From: Halobacterium litoreum | Lineage (GTDB): Archaea; Halobacteriota; Halobacteria; Halobacteriales; Halobacteriaceae | Direction of reading: 5' to 3' | Length of the DNA stretch: 64,000 bases | Assembly: GCF_021233415.1 (NCBI RefSeq) | Contig: NZ_CP089466.1 | Coordinates: forward strand, 2,418,001 to 2,482,000 | Shown here: piece after piece, positions 36,500 to 46,031 of the stretch | Position numbering within the stretch: the stretch's first letter is position 1 | Layout of the letters: every line of letters starts with the position of its first letter | Notes under the pieces: model-generated | Databases searched by the model: none | What the model saw: only the letters and a program-made list of their open reading frames with translations | Told to the model about the DNA's origin: nothing | Position numbers and translations under genes: made by a program

Positions 36500-36964
36500 T
36501 CAGTCGAGAACCGTCGCTGCGACTCGTTCGACCGCGTTCCGCCAGCCGTCGGGCGGGGTATCGCCGCGTTTCGGCGGCGCGACCGGGAGGTCGACGGCGC
36601 GGTAGTCGAAGTCGGTCAGCGTCTCGGCGGCGAGACGACCGACGAACGTGGCGTTCTCGCGTTTCGAGGAGACACCGCCGGTTTCGAGCGCGTAGTAGTC
36701 GGTGAACGCCTGCACCAGCACGACGGGACGGTCGAAGTCGCCGTCGTCGGCGTACCGCGCGAGTTTCACGGGGTTGTTCGCGGGGTCGGCGCGCCGCACC
36801 TCCACTTCCACGAGCACGAGCGGCGCGTCTGTAGCGTCGGGCACGCCGGCCACGTCGACGGGCGTGTTGCGGACGTACCACTCCGTCTGCCAGTCCCGGT
36901 CGGGGTCGCGGGCGGCGAGGGCGTCCCGGAGCGCGGCGTGTACGTCGTCGGCGAACTCGCCCAC
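36500..36964 (-). CDS. Conserved haloarchaeal protein, possible PD-(D/E)XK fold
   Basis: A 154-residue acidic protein starting MGEFADDVHAALRDALAARD. The pattern PVDVAGVPDATDAPLVLVEVEVRR (Asp, then E-x-E on a hydrophobic strand) followed by PVKLARYADD resembles the core of PD-(D/E)XK nuclease-like proteins, but this is a weak match by eye. No known defence or restriction genes are adjacent. It ends directly at the hsp20 stop and is divergent from leuS. Confidence 0.65.
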   Translation of the reverse strand: MGEFADDVHAALRDALAARDPDRDWQTEWYVRNTPVDVAGVPDATDAPLVLVEVEVRRADPANNPVKLARYADDGDFDRPVVLVQAFTDYYALETGGVSSKRENATFVGRLAAETLTDFDYRAVDLPVAPPKRGDTPPDGWRNAVERVAATVLD

Positions 36965-37123
36965 GAGCCGGTTCGTGGACGGGACGGGTGAAAGCAGTTG
37001 TGTGTGGCAGGGCCGCTCGAAGTATCGCGTCCCGTGTTACCGCGTGGCAATTCTTGCCGGAATCTGACAGGCCCGACAGTCACTATGAGAGGGCTTTTGG
37101 ACTGGCGGGGAGTCACCTCGGGT

Positions 37124-39961
37124 ATGACCTACGAGCCACGGGAAATCGAACGCAAGTGGCAGGACCGCTGGGAGGACGGCGGTCGCTACCACGCAGAACC
37201 GGACGGCGACGACGAGGACGCGACGTTCGTCACCGTCCCCTACCCGTACCCCTCCGGCGGGATGCACATCGGGCACGCCCGCACGTACACCGTCCCCGAC
37301 GTGTACGCGCGGTACCGACGACTGCAGGGCGACAACGTCCTGTTCCCCATCGCGTGGCACGTCACCGGCACGCCCATCATCGGCGCAGTGAACCGCCTCC
37401 AGAAGCGCGAGGAAGACCAGATGTCCGTCCTGCGGGACACGTACAACGTCCCCGAGGACGAACTGGAGCAACTGGAGACGCCGATGGGCTTCGCGCGCTA
37501 CTTCATCGAGAACCACTACAAGCACAACATGAAGTCCCTCGGCCTCAGCATCGACTGGCGCCGGGAGTTCACGACGAACGACGAGCGCTACTCGAAGTTC
37601 ATCGAGTGGCAGTACGAGAGCCTGCGCGACCACGGGCGACTGGAGAAGGGCCTCCACCCGGTGAAGTACTGCACCGACGAGGAGAACCCCGTCACCACCC
37701 ACGACTTACTGGAGGGCGAGGAGGCGGAGTTCCAGGAGTACACGCTCGTCAAATTCGAGAAGGGCGATACGGTGGTGCCGATGGCGACCCTGCGCCCGGA
37801 GACGGTCCACGGCGTCACGAACGCCTACATCGACCCCGAGGCCGACTACGTCGAGGCCGAGGTTGACGGCGAGACGTGGCTGGTGAGCGACGAGGCCGCC
37901 GAGAAACTCGTCTTGCAGGAGCGCGACGTGGAGATTCTCGACCGCTTCACCGGGGAGGCGCTGGTCGGCCAGCGCGTCACTAACCCCGTGACGGGCGACG
38001 AGGTGCTCGTCCTGCCCGCGACGTTCGTCGACGCGGACAACGCCACGGGCGTCGTGATGTCGGTGCCGGCGCACTCGCCGGACGACTGGATGGCCCTCCA
38101 GGAGGCGAAGGCCGACGACGAGCGGATGCGCGAGTACGGCATCGACCCCGCCGAGGTCGAGGCCATCGAACCGAAGGCCATCCTCGACATCGACGCCTAC
38201 GACGACCCGTTCCCGGCGCGCGCCGCCGTCGAGTCCTACGGCATCGAGTCGAGCGACGACCCGGCCCTCGAAGAGGCCACCCAGGAGGTGTACAACCGCG
38301 AGTTCCACGACGGCCGCCTGAAAGACATGTACGGCGAGTACGCGGGCGAGGTCGTGGAGGACGTGCGCGACGACCTCGCGGCGAGCTTCCGGGAGTCCGG
38401 CGACTTCGACGCGATGTACGAGTTCTCCGAGGAGGTCGTCTGTCGGTGTGGCGGCGACGTCGAGGTCGCGAAACAGGACACGTGGTTCCTGACGTACAGC
38501 GACGAGGACTGGAAGCAGATGACCCACGACGCCATCGCGGAACTGGACGCCGTCCCCGAAAACACCCGCGACCAACTCGACCACACGGTCGACTGGCTGA
38601 ACGAGTGGCCCTGCATCCGGAACTACGGCCTCGGCACGAAACTGCCGTGGGACGACGACTTCGTCATCGAGCCGCTGTCGGACTCGACGGTGTACATGTC
38701 CTACTACACCATCGCCCACCGCCTGCAGGACGTGCCCGCCGAGGAGATGGACCGCGAGTTCTTCGACACGCTGTTCTACGGCGAGAGCGAGGTCGCAGAC
38801 CCCGACGAGACGGCGCTCGAACTGCGCGAGGAGTGGGACTACTGGTACCCCGTGGACTACCGCATCTCCGCGAACGACCTCATCTCGAATCACCTGACGT
38901 TCTACCTGTTCCACCACACCGACCTGTTCGAGCAGGCGAAGTGGCCACAGGGCATCACCATCATGGGGATGGGGCTGCTGGAGGGCGAGAAGATGTCGTC
39001 CTCGAAGGGCCACGTCGTCCTGCCCGCCGAAGCCATCGAGGAGTACGGCGCGGACACCGTGCGCTTTTTCCTGTTGAACTCCGCGGAGCCGTGGCAGGAC
39101 TTCGACTGGCGCGGCGACGAGGTCGGCACCACGCAGGACCAACTCGCGCGGTTCTACGAGCGAGCGCAGGACGTAATTTCCGCCCCGGAGGGCGAGCGCG
39201 ACCTCAAACGCATCGACCGGTGGCTCCTCTCGAAACTCCAGTCGACGGTCCGTGACGCGACCGAGGCGATGGAGGCGTTCCAGACGCGGAAGGCGAGCCA
39301 GGAGGCGTTCTACCACTTCGAGGAGCACCTGACGTGGTACCGCAAGCGCGCCGACCTCGACCGCGAGGGCGCGCGCTGGACGCTCCGCGAGGTGCTGCGG
39401 ACGCGCCTCCGCCTGCTGGCGCCCATCGTGCCGTTCGTCGCTAACGAACTCCACGAGCAGTTGACCGGCGAGGACGTGGACAAGGGCCAGTGGCCGGAGC
39501 CCGACCCCGAACTGGAGTCCGAGCGCGTGGAGGCCGAGGAGCGCCTCGTCGAGGCGCTCGCGGACGACGTGCGGGAGGTCGTGGACGTGACGGGCACCGA
39601 CCCCGACCACATCACCGTCTACACCGCCGCCGACTGGAAGCAGACCGTCTACGAGACGGTCCGCGAGGTCGGCCCGGACGTGGGCGCGGTGATGGGGAGG
39701 GTGATGCAACACGAGTCGCTGCGCGACCGCGGCGACGCCGTCAACGACCTCGCCCAGGACCTCGTGAGTCAGGTCCGGGAGCGCGACGACGACGAACTCG
39801 CGGCGCTCGACGACGTGGACGAACGCGACGTCTACGAGCGCGCGACCGGCTACCTCGCCGAGGCGTTCGACGCAACGGTCGACGTGGTGCCCGAGAGCGA
39901 GGCCGACAGCGACCGCGCGTCCCGCGCCGTGCCGTTCCGGCCCGCCATCGACCTCGAATAG
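37124..39961 (+). CDS. leuS: Leucine--tRNA ligase
   Basis: A 945-residue class I synthetase of the archaeal/eukaryotic type. HIGH is at 48-51 (GGMHIGHARTYT), the editing domain includes MATLRPETVHGVTNAY and the TFVDADNATGVVMSVPAHSPDD region, and KMSSS is at 623-627 (GEKMSSSKGHVVLP). The anticodon-binding and C-terminal parts run to the end, so it is full length. The start MTYEPREIERKWQ is preferred because a CTTTTGG box lies 27-32 bases upstream. An in-frame ATG 13 codons earlier would place that box inside the coding sequence. It is single-gene, with a divergent hypothetical gene upstream. Confidence 0.96.
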   Translation: MTYEPREIERKWQDRWEDGGRYHAEPDGDDEDATFVTVPYPYPSGGMHIGHARTYTVPDVYARYRRLQGDNVLFPIAWHVTGTPIIGAVNRLQKREEDQMSVLRDTYNVPEDELEQLETPMGFARYFIENHYKHNMKSLGLSIDWRREFTTNDERYSKFIEWQYESLRDHGRLEKGLHPVKYCTDEENPVTTHDLLEGEEAEFQEYTLVKFEKGDTVVPMATLRPETVHGVTNAYIDPEADYVEAEVDGETWLVSDEAAEKLVLQERDVEILDRFTGEALVGQRVTNPVTGDEVLVLPATFVDADNATGVVMSVPAHSPDDWMALQEAKADDERMREYGIDPAEVEAIEPKAILDIDAYDDPFPARAAVESYGIESSDDPALEEATQEVYNREFHDGRLKDMYGEYAGEVVEDVRDDLAASFRESGDFDAMYEFSEEVVCRCGGDVEVAKQDTWFLTYSDEDWKQMTHDAIAELDAVPENTRDQLDHTVDWLNEWPCIRNYGLGTKLPWDDDFVIEPLSDSTVYMSYYTIAHRLQDVPAEEMDREFFDTLFYGESEVADPDETALELREEWDYWYPVDYRISANDLISNHLTFYLFHHTDLFEQAKWPQGITIMGMGLLEGEKMSSSKGHVVLPAEAIEEYGADTVRFFLLNSAEPWQDFDWRGDEVGTTQDQLARFYERAQDVISAPEGERDLKRIDRWLLSKLQSTVRDATEAMEAFQTRKASQEAFYHFEEHLTWYRKRADLDREGARWTLREVLRTRLRLLAPIVPFVANELHEQLTGEDVDKGQWPEPDPELESERVEAEERLVEALADDVREVVDVTGTDPDHITVYTAADWKQTVYETVREVGPDVGAVMGRVMQHESLRDRGDAVNDLAQDLVSQVRERDDDELAALDDVDERDVYERATGYLAEAFDATVDVVPESEADSDRASRAVPFRPAIDLE

Positions 39962-40042
39962 TACCGTAGACAACACTTTTTCCGGTCGCCGCGGTAGTTC
40001 CTCGCGTGCAGCCTTCGACCAGCGAGCGCCGCGAGCGAGGCG

Positions 40043-40963
40043 ATGCGTAGCGTCCTGCTCGCGTCACTCGGCGTCCTCGCGGGCGTCGTGGGCCTCTGGG
40101 CGGGCGCGCGCCTGCTCGTGGAGAGCGCCGCCGCAATCGCGCGCCGCCTCGGCGTCTCGGAGGCCGCAATCGGCCTCACCGTCGTCGCCGTCGGCACCTC
40201 CCTCCCCGAACTCGTCGTTACGGTGGACGCCGCGCTGTCGGGCTACCCGAACGTCGCCGTCGGGAACGTCGTCGGCGCGAACGCGTTCAACGCCACGTTC
40301 GTCCTCGGCGTCACCGCGCTCGTCGTGCCACTCGGCGTGACGCGCGCGAGCGCCGGCCGGAACGCCGCCCTGCTCGCGGTCGGCGCGGGCGTCCCCGCGC
40401 TCGTCCTGCTCGACGGCTCCGTCTCCCAGTTCGAGGGCGTCGTGCTCTGTCTCGCGTGGCTCGCGTCGCTCCCGGCGTTCGCGCGCATCGAACACCCCGT
40501 CGAACCCGACGTCGAGACGGAACCCGTGACGCGGTGGACGGTCGCCGCGCTCGTCGCCGGCACCGCGCTCGTGCTCGCGAGCGGCGACCTACTGGTGCAG
40601 TCGGCGACCTCGCTCGCGGCCGCCGCCGGCGTCTCCACGTGGGTCGTCGGCACCACCATCGTCGCCGCGGGCACGTCCACGCCCGAACTCGCGACGAACG
40701 TGCTCGCGGCGCGCCGTGGACGCGTCGGCATCGCCGTCGGGAACGTCGTCGGGAGCAACGTCTTCCGGCCGACCGGCGTGCTCGGCGCCGCGGCGCTCGC
40801 CGGCCCCATCGCGCCGACTGCGAGTGTGGCGCCGCAGTTGTGGTGGCTCGCCGGCGCCTCCCTGCTCGCGGCGCTGGCGCTTCTCACGCGGCGCACGCTC
40901 GGGCGACGCGAGGGCGCCGTGCTCGTGCTCGCGGAGGCGGCGCGCTGGGTGGTCGTCGCGTGA
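40043..40963 (+). CDS. Na+/Ca2+ antiporter, CaCA/YrbG family
   Basis: A 306-residue membrane protein with about ten hydrophobic helices and the two inverted alpha repeats of the calcium/cation exchanger family. Repeat 1 is VVAVGTSLPELVVT followed by GNVVGANAFN. Repeat 2 is IVAAGTSTPELATN followed by GNVVGSNVFR. The Glu in each PEL and the Asn in GAN/GSN are the ion ligands. It probably exports calcium in exchange for sodium or protons. An acidic cytoplasmic loop lies between the halves. In the second repeat the usual Asn after SNVF is Arg. Confidence 0.9.
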   Translation: MRSVLLASLGVLAGVVGLWAGARLLVESAAAIARRLGVSEAAIGLTVVAVGTSLPELVVTVDAALSGYPNVAVGNVVGANAFNATFVLGVTALVVPLGVTRASAGRNAALLAVGAGVPALVLLDGSVSQFEGVVLCLAWLASLPAFARIEHPVEPDVETEPVTRWTVAALVAGTALVLASGDLLVQSATSLAAAAGVSTWVVGTTIVAAGTSTPELATNVLAARRGRVGIAVGNVVGSNVFRPTGVLGAAALAGPIAPTASVAPQLWWLAGASLLAALALLTRRTLGRREGAVLVLAEAARWVVVA

Positions 40964-41004
40964 CCCGAGCAACGCTTACCCTGTCGGACGCCCAACCACT
41001 TCGC

Positions 41005-41214
41005 ATGAGCGTCGCCCCAGAACCCGCCAAGCGCGTCCTTCGCACCGTCACCCCACCGTACCGGTCCCGGCCCGACGCGGAGATGACCACCGTCGGATGG
41101 ATGGTGTTCCTCGGCCTGCTCGCCGTCCTCGTCCCGCTGCTCCCGTTCGTTCTGGTGGTCTGGCTGATTTCGAAAGTCGCCGACTTCGTCAGCGGACAGG
41201 TGGGCGGCGAGTAA
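41005..41214 (+). CDS. Small single-pass membrane protein (probable DUF7535 type)
   Basis: A 69-residue protein with a soluble N-terminus (VTPPYRSRPDAEMTTVGW) and one long hydrophobic segment at about 31-55 (MVFLGLLAVLVPLLPFVLVV) ending WLISKVADFV. I recall haloarchaeal homologues of this layout as DUF7535. It follows the exchanger by 41 bases and could be cotranscribed with it. Function unknown. Confidence 0.75.
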   Translation: MSVAPEPAKRVLRTVTPPYRSRPDAEMTTVGWMVFLGLLAVLVPLLPFVLVVWLISKVADFVSGQVGGE

Positions 41215-41253
41215 CGAGTCGGCGCTGCTGGGTCGCAGAGAGAAAGCGTCGGC

Positions 41254-42534
41254 TTACGTGCCGTGCTGCCAGGAGTTCATGTACTCGGCCTGCTCGTCCG
41301 TGAGTTCGTCGAGGCCGACGCCCTCGGCGTCGAGTTTGATTTCCGCGAGACGCCGGTCGAGTTCGTCGGGTACCTCGTGGACGCCGGCCGCGTAGTCCTC
41401 ACCGTGCTCGACGAGTTCGCGCACGCAGACCGCCTGCACGCCGAAGGACTGGTCCATGACCTCGACCGGGTGGCCGAGGCTGACGGGCGTCGCGAGGTTG
41501 ACGAGGCGGCCCTCCGCGAGCACGTTGACGCGGGTGCCGTCGTCGAGTTCGTACTCGCGGACGCCGTCACGGACTTCGCGCTGGGAGTCCGCGATGTCCC
41601 GGAGCGCCTCGAGGTCGATTTCGATGTCGAAGTGGCCGGCGTTCGCGAGGACGACGCCGTCCTGCATCTGCTCGAAGTGGCGCTCGACGATGACGTCGCG
41701 GTTGCCGGTGGTCGTGATGAACACGTCGCCGACCTCCGCGGCCTCGTCCATCGACATCACGTCGTACCCCTCCATGTGGGCTTCGAGCGCGCGCCGCGGG
41801 TCGATTTCCGTGACGATGACGTTCGCGTTCTGGCCCGAGGCCTTCTTCGCGACGCCCTTCCCGCACTGCCCGTAGCCCGCGACGACGACGTCCTTGCCCG
41901 CCCACGAGAGGTTCGTGGTCATGGCGATGCTCGAGAGGGAGGCCTCGCCGGTGCCGTGGACGTTGTCGAACAGTTGCTTCATCGGCGTGTCGTTGACCGC
42001 GAACACGGGGTACTCCAGCGCGCCGTCGTCGTCCATCGCGCGCAGGCGGTGGACGCCCGTGGTGGTCTCCTCGGTGCCGCCGACGATGGTGTCGATGAGT
42101 TCGGGGTGTTCCTCGTGGACGCGGAAGACGAGGTCGCCGCCGTCGTCGACGGTCACGGTCGGGTCGTGGCCGATGACGGCGTCGATGGCCTCGTAGTACT
42201 CGTCGTCGTCCACGCCGTGCTCGGCGTAACTCGTGATGGAGTCGTGAGCGTCGAGCGCGGCGCTCACGTCGTCGTGGGTCGAGAGGGGGTTACAGCCGGT
42301 GATGGCGACCTCCGCGCCGCCCGCGGCCATCGTCTCCACGAGCGCGGCGGTCTTCGCCTCGACGTGGAGCGCCATCCCGACCGTCTCGCCGGCGAGGGGC
42401 TGGTCGGCCTCGAACTCCTCGCGGAGCGTACCGAGAATCGGCATGTGTTCGAACGCCCAGTCGATTTTCTTTCGACCGGATTCGCGGGCCGCCTCGACGT
42501 CGTCGAGTCGGTCGCTAATCGACGGTGTTGTCAT
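41254..42534 (-). CDS. ahcY: Adenosylhomocysteinase
   Basis: A 426-residue NAD-dependent hydrolase splitting S-adenosylhomocysteine into adenosine and homocysteine. Motifs are ITGCNPLSTHDD (substrate site), GGTEETTTGVHRL, the Lys/Asp site VFAVNDTPMKQLFDN, the Rossmann motif VVVAGYGQCGKGVAKKA and the C-terminal LGHPVEVMDQSFGVQ. It is of archaeal length. The start MTTPSISDRLDDVE is the normal family start. Two genes away lies an amidohydrolase that may deaminate SAH or MTA, so this neighbourhood may serve recycling of methylation by-products. Confidence 0.96.
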   Translation of the reverse strand: MTTPSISDRLDDVEAARESGRKKIDWAFEHMPILGTLREEFEADQPLAGETVGMALHVEAKTAALVETMAAGGAEVAITGCNPLSTHDDVSAALDAHDSITSYAEHGVDDDEYYEAIDAVIGHDPTVTVDDGGDLVFRVHEEHPELIDTIVGGTEETTTGVHRLRAMDDDGALEYPVFAVNDTPMKQLFDNVHGTGEASLSSIAMTTNLSWAGKDVVVAGYGQCGKGVAKKASGQNANVIVTEIDPRRALEAHMEGYDVMSMDEAAEVGDVFITTTGNRDVIVERHFEQMQDGVVLANAGHFDIEIDLEALRDIADSQREVRDGVREYELDDGTRVNVLAEGRLVNLATPVSLGHPVEVMDQSFGVQAVCVRELVEHGEDYAAGVHEVPDELDRRLAEIKLDAEGVGLDELTDEQAEYMNSWQHGT

Positions 42535-42642
42535 ACGACGGGAGACGGCGACCGAACTCAAAACGCTACCGAAGCCGTCACCGCGAACCGCTACCGACAC
42601 CGCGGTCGGCAAGTCGCGGACGGCGAGAAGAGTCGGGGCGGG

Positions 42643-43599
42643 CTACGGCGGACCGTTCCCGTTGCCGGGGTTGCCGTTGCCGTTGCCGTTCCCGTTGTTT
42701 CCATTCCCGTTGTTGCCGGCGTTGCCGTTACCGTTCCCGTTGCCGCGTTCGTCGTCCTCGGTGTCGGCGTCGTCGCCGTCCTCGGACTCGTCTTCCTCGT
42801 CTGCCTCGTCACCGTCGTCCTTCGGACCGGGGTCGACGTGGTCCGGGCGGTTGTCCGCACCGGGGTTGTTCGCGGTGACGAACTCGGCGACCGCGTGCCC
42901 GCTCATGTTGCCGTTCGCCTGCAGGAAGCCGACGTACGCGGAGACGCGAGCGCCGAACGAATCGGTCTCGTTCTCGTCGCCCTCCTCGGCGACGGTGAGC
43001 GTCGTCGTGGTGGACGCCGTGCGGTCGTTCGCGGACGCCGTCACGTCGACCGTGACGTTCTGCTCGGGCGCCGGGAGGTCGACCGTGCCGTTCTCGTCGG
43101 CGGTGTAGTCCCCGCTGCCCGCGTAGGTCGCGTTGTCCACGGCGGTCACGGCGACCGACGCGTTCGCGACGCCGGCGCCGGTGGCGTTCGTCACGGACAC
43201 CGTCGCGGAGCCGTCGGTGGCCTGCGAGACGGCGACCGAGAGGTCGGCCTCGTCGGTCGGCGCGACGAGGTCGAGCGTCGTCGAACCCGTCGCGTTGTCG
43301 GCGGACGCGGTGACGTTCACCGTGACGTTCTGCTCGGGCGCGACGAGACCGAGCGTGCCGTTCTCGTCGGTCTCGTAGGTGCCCGTCCCGGCGTACGTCG
43401 TGTTGTTCACTGCTTCGACGGTGACTGTCGCGTTCGCCACCGCGGACCCGTTCTGTGTCACGGTCACGTCGACCGTGCCGTCGTCGGTCTGGTCGCCGCT
43501 CACGTCGAGGCCGTCGGCCGCCATCGCGCCACCCGGCACGAAGGCGACGGCCGCGACGACGAGGGCGGCGACCAGCACTGTGTGCCCTGCCGTTCGCAT
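42643..43599 (-). CDS. Secreted protein with two Ig-like repeats and a Gly-Asn tail
   Basis: A 318-residue exported protein with a Sec-type signal peptide at 1-27 (MRTAGHTVLVAALVVAAVAF, cleavage near AMAADG). Two about 90-residue beta-rich repeats share VTVTQNGSAVANATVTV/VSVTNATGAGVANASVAV, NNTTYAGTGTYETDENGT/DNATYAGSGDYTADENGT and APEQNVTV, resembling CnaB/Big-like stalk domains. These are followed by a helical segment, an Asp/Glu-rich run (DDGDEADEEDESEDGD), and a 35-residue tail made almost only of Gly-Asn pairs. Many N-glycosylation sequons occur. No PGF-CTERM or membrane anchor is seen. Confidence 0.75.
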   Translation of the reverse strand: MRTAGHTVLVAALVVAAVAFVPGGAMAADGLDVSGDQTDDGTVDVTVTQNGSAVANATVTVEAVNNTTYAGTGTYETDENGTLGLVAPEQNVTVNVTASADNATGSTTLDLVAPTDEADLSVAVSQATDGSATVSVTNATGAGVANASVAVTAVDNATYAGSGDYTADENGTVDLPAPEQNVTVDVTASANDRTASTTTTLTVAEEGDENETDSFGARVSAYVGFLQANGNMSGHAVAEFVTANNPGADNRPDHVDPGPKDDGDEADEEDESEDGDDADTEDDERGNGNGNGNAGNNGNGNNGNGNGNGNPGNGNGPP

Positions 43600-43650
43600 T
43601 GCGTCCGTTCAGTTACCAAAAGACTGCGTTAAGTCTGATGGCAGTTCTGC

Positions 43651-44946
43651 TTACACGTCTCGCGCGCGCTCGGCGACCGCGGCGGCGCGCTGCTGGGCGC
43701 GCTCGCGGACGCGGGCCTCGTCGAACGCGAGCACGTCGCGGTCGCGCATCAGCACCGAGCCGTCACAAATCGTGTGGCGCACGTCGCTCCCGGTGGCGGC
43801 GTACGCGAGGTGGGAGACGTGGTCGTGGACGGGCGTGAGATGGGGCGCTGTGAAGTCGACGACCGCGAGGTCGGCGTTCGCGCCGGGCTCGATTCGCCCG
43901 GAGTCGAAGCCGAGGGCGTCCGCGCCGCCCGCCGTCGCCATCTCCACGGCGGCCTCGGCGGGCACCGCGGCGGCGTCGTCGGCGGCAAGTTTGCCGAGCA
44001 TCGCGGCGTCCCGCATCTCGTCGAACAAATCGAGGTCGTTGTTGGAGGCGGCGCCGTCGGTGCCGAGCGCGACGGTGACGCCGGCCTCGCGCATCTGCTG
44101 GACGGGCGCCATCCCCGACGCGAGTTTCATGTTCGACGCCGGGCAGTGGACGACGGCGGCGTCGCGCTCGGCGAGTAACTCGATTTCGTCGGCGTCGCTG
44201 TGGACGCCGTGCGCGCAGAAGTCGCCGTCTTCGAGCAGGCCGACGCTGTCGGCGTACTCGAGCGGGCGGACGCCGCGCTCGTCGACGATTGGGTCGACTT
44301 CGTCGCGCGTCTCGTTGGCGTGGAAGTGGACCGGCACGTCCGCCTCGCGGGCCTGCGCGACGAACTCGCGGAGGTACTCCTCGCCGACCGTGGTCAGGCT
44401 GTGGGGCATGTACGCCGTCTCGATGCGGCCGCCGGCGTCGCCGTCGAACTCGCGGGCGACTTCGAGGCTCTCCTCGTTGTCCGCGATGGCTTCCTCCTCG
44501 TCTTTCCCGACGGTGACGACACCGTGCCCGAGTCGCGCCCGGACCCCCGCCTCGTCGACGGCGGCGGCGACCTCGGGGACGTGGAAGTACATGTCCGCGA
44601 AGGCGGTGGTGCCCGAGCGAATCATCTCCACGAGCGCGAGGTCGGCGCCGGCGCGCACGTCCTCGGGGCCGAGTTCGCCCTCGGCCGGCCAGATGTCTTC
44701 CTGTAGCCACGCACCGAGCGGTTTGTCGTCGGCGTACCCGCGCAGCAGCGTCATCGCGGCGTGGCCGTGGGCGTTCACGAGGCCGGGCATCACGAGACAG
44801 CCGTCGGCGTCGAGCACCTCGTCGGCGCCGTCGGTGTCGCCGACCGCGAGAATCTCGCCGGCGTCTTGGTCGACGAGCACGTCGCCCTCGGAGACGGACA
44901 TGTCGGGGCGGAGCACCGAGCCGCCCGCAATTCGGAGCGTAGTCAT
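43651..44946 (-). CDS. mtaD: Amidohydrolase, probable SAH/MTA deaminase (MtaD-like)
   Basis: A 431-residue metal-dependent deaminase of the ATZ/TRZ-like amidohydrolase superfamily. Metal ligands are in GLVNAHGHAAMTLLRG, VPVHFHANETRDE, FCAHGVHSDADE and LGTDGAASNNDLDLFDE. The family includes S-adenosylhomocysteine/5'-methylthioadenosine deaminases as well as guanine and chlorohydrolases. The nearness of ahcY makes an SAH/MTA role plausible, but the assignment is by family and context only. It is upstream of the secreted protein gene on the same strand, with 51 bases between. Confidence 0.85.
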   Translation of the reverse strand: MTTLRIAGGSVLRPDMSVSEGDVLVDQDAGEILAVGDTDGADEVLDADGCLVMPGLVNAHGHAAMTLLRGYADDKPLGAWLQEDIWPAEGELGPEDVRAGADLALVEMIRSGTTAFADMYFHVPEVAAAVDEAGVRARLGHGVVTVGKDEEEAIADNEESLEVAREFDGDAGGRIETAYMPHSLTTVGEEYLREFVAQAREADVPVHFHANETRDEVDPIVDERGVRPLEYADSVGLLEDGDFCAHGVHSDADEIELLAERDAAVVHCPASNMKLASGMAPVQQMREAGVTVALGTDGAASNNDLDLFDEMRDAAMLGKLAADDAAAVPAEAAVEMATAGGADALGFDSGRIEPGANADLAVVDFTAPHLTPVHDHVSHLAYAATGSDVRHTICDGSVLMRDRDVLAFDEARVRERAQQRAAAVAERARDV

Positions 44947-45182
44947 GGCGGAGGCTTCGCCTGACTGTCGTGTGAATCTGTCGGGACGCGTCAGAAAGTG
45001 CGCCCGCACCGGGGGAGTGCGAGCGCCCCCTGTTGGCTCGGGATGGGTGCGGCGTGGGGGCAGGGACGGACGTATACCGATAGTATACGCCCAATAGAAG
45101 TGTCACCATCCCCGTACTAATAGTTTGTGACAACGGACGGACAGGCAAAACCTAGTTCCCCGCACCCCGCCAAAGAGGGGAC

Positions 45183-46031
45183 ATGCGAATTGCCGTGCCG
45201 AACAAGGGCCGCCTCCACGACCCGACGCTGGACCTGCTGGACCGCGCCGGCATCGGCGTGGAGAACGGCGCCGACCGACAGTTGTACGCCGACACCGTCG
45301 ACCCCGAGATAACCGTCCTGTACGCGCGAGCGGCGGACATCCCGGAGTACGTCGCGGACGGCGCCGCCGACGTGGGTATCACAGGTCTCGACCAAGTGAA
45401 GGAATCGGGCGTCGACAACGTCGAACAGCGCCTCGACCTCGACTTCGGGAAGTGCCGCCTCGTCCTCGCCGCGCCGGAGGACGGCGACATCACCGACCCC
45501 GGCGACCTCGCCGGGAAGACCGTCGCCACGGAGTTCCCACGTATCACTCGGGACTACTTCGACGGCCTCGGCGTCGACCCCGAAGTCGTGGAGGTGACGG
45601 GCGCGACGGAACTCACGCCCCACGTCGAGATGGCCGACGCCATCGTCGACATCACGTCCACGGGGACGACGCTGCGCGTGAACCGCCTCGGAATCGTGGA
45701 CGAAGTCCTCCAGAGTTCGGTGCGCCTGTTCGCCCGCGACGACGTGGCCGACGACCCGAAGGTCGAGCAGGTGACGACCGCGCTCCAGTCGGTCCTGCAG
45801 GCCGACGGGAAGCGCTACCTGATGTTGAACGCGCCCGAGGACAACCTCGACGCCATCGAGGACGTGATTCCGGGCCTCGGCGGCCCGACGGTGCTCGACG
45901 TGGACGAACCGAACACCGTCGCCGTCCACGCCGTCGTCGAGGAGCGCGACGTGTTCGAGGCCGTCAACGACCTCAAGCGGGAGGGCGCGTCGGGGATTCT
46001 CGTGACGGAAATTGAGCGCCTCGTGGAGTAG
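45183..46031 (+). CDS. hisG: ATP phosphoribosyltransferase, long form
   Basis: A 282-residue first enzyme of histidine synthesis. The catalytic part starts [19 protein letters not shown] and has the PRPP site [14 protein letters not shown] (E-L-V/T-P-type loop with STGTTL). The C-terminal 75 residues form the ACT-like histidine-sensing domain of the long, hexameric form that works without HisZ. The start is preceded by GAGGGG. The other his genes are not in the window. I looked for a His-codon leader and found none. Confidence 0.95.
   Translation: MRIAVPNKGRLHDPTLDLLDRAGIGVENGADRQLYADTVDPEITVLYARAADIPEYVADGAADVGITGLDQVKESGVDNVEQRLDLDFGKCRLVLAAPEDGDITDPGDLAGKTVATEFPRITRDYFDGLGVDPEVVEVTGATELTPHVEMADAIVDITSTGTTLRVNRLGIVDEVLQSSVRLFARDDVADDPKVEQVTTALQSVLQADGKRYLMLNAPEDNLDAIEDVIPGLGGPTVLDVDEPNTVAVHAVVEERDVFEAVNDLKREGASGILVTEIERLVE

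Noticed and set aside
36998-37123. Possible Leu-codon leader before leuS (ATG at 37085, MRGLLDW)
   Set aside because: It is in frame with leuS, has only two Leu codons, and the CTTTTGG promoter box lies inside it. A leaderless start at 37124 explains the sequence better.
42655-42760. GTTGCC/GTTCCC repeat block that could be read as a non-coding simple repeat
   Set aside because: It is the coding sequence of the Gly-Asn tail of the secreted protein, in frame to its stop codon.
45095-45182. Search for a His-codon leader before hisG
   Set aside because: No short ORF with repeated His codons is present; only a weak TCCCC/GGGGA pairing near the start.
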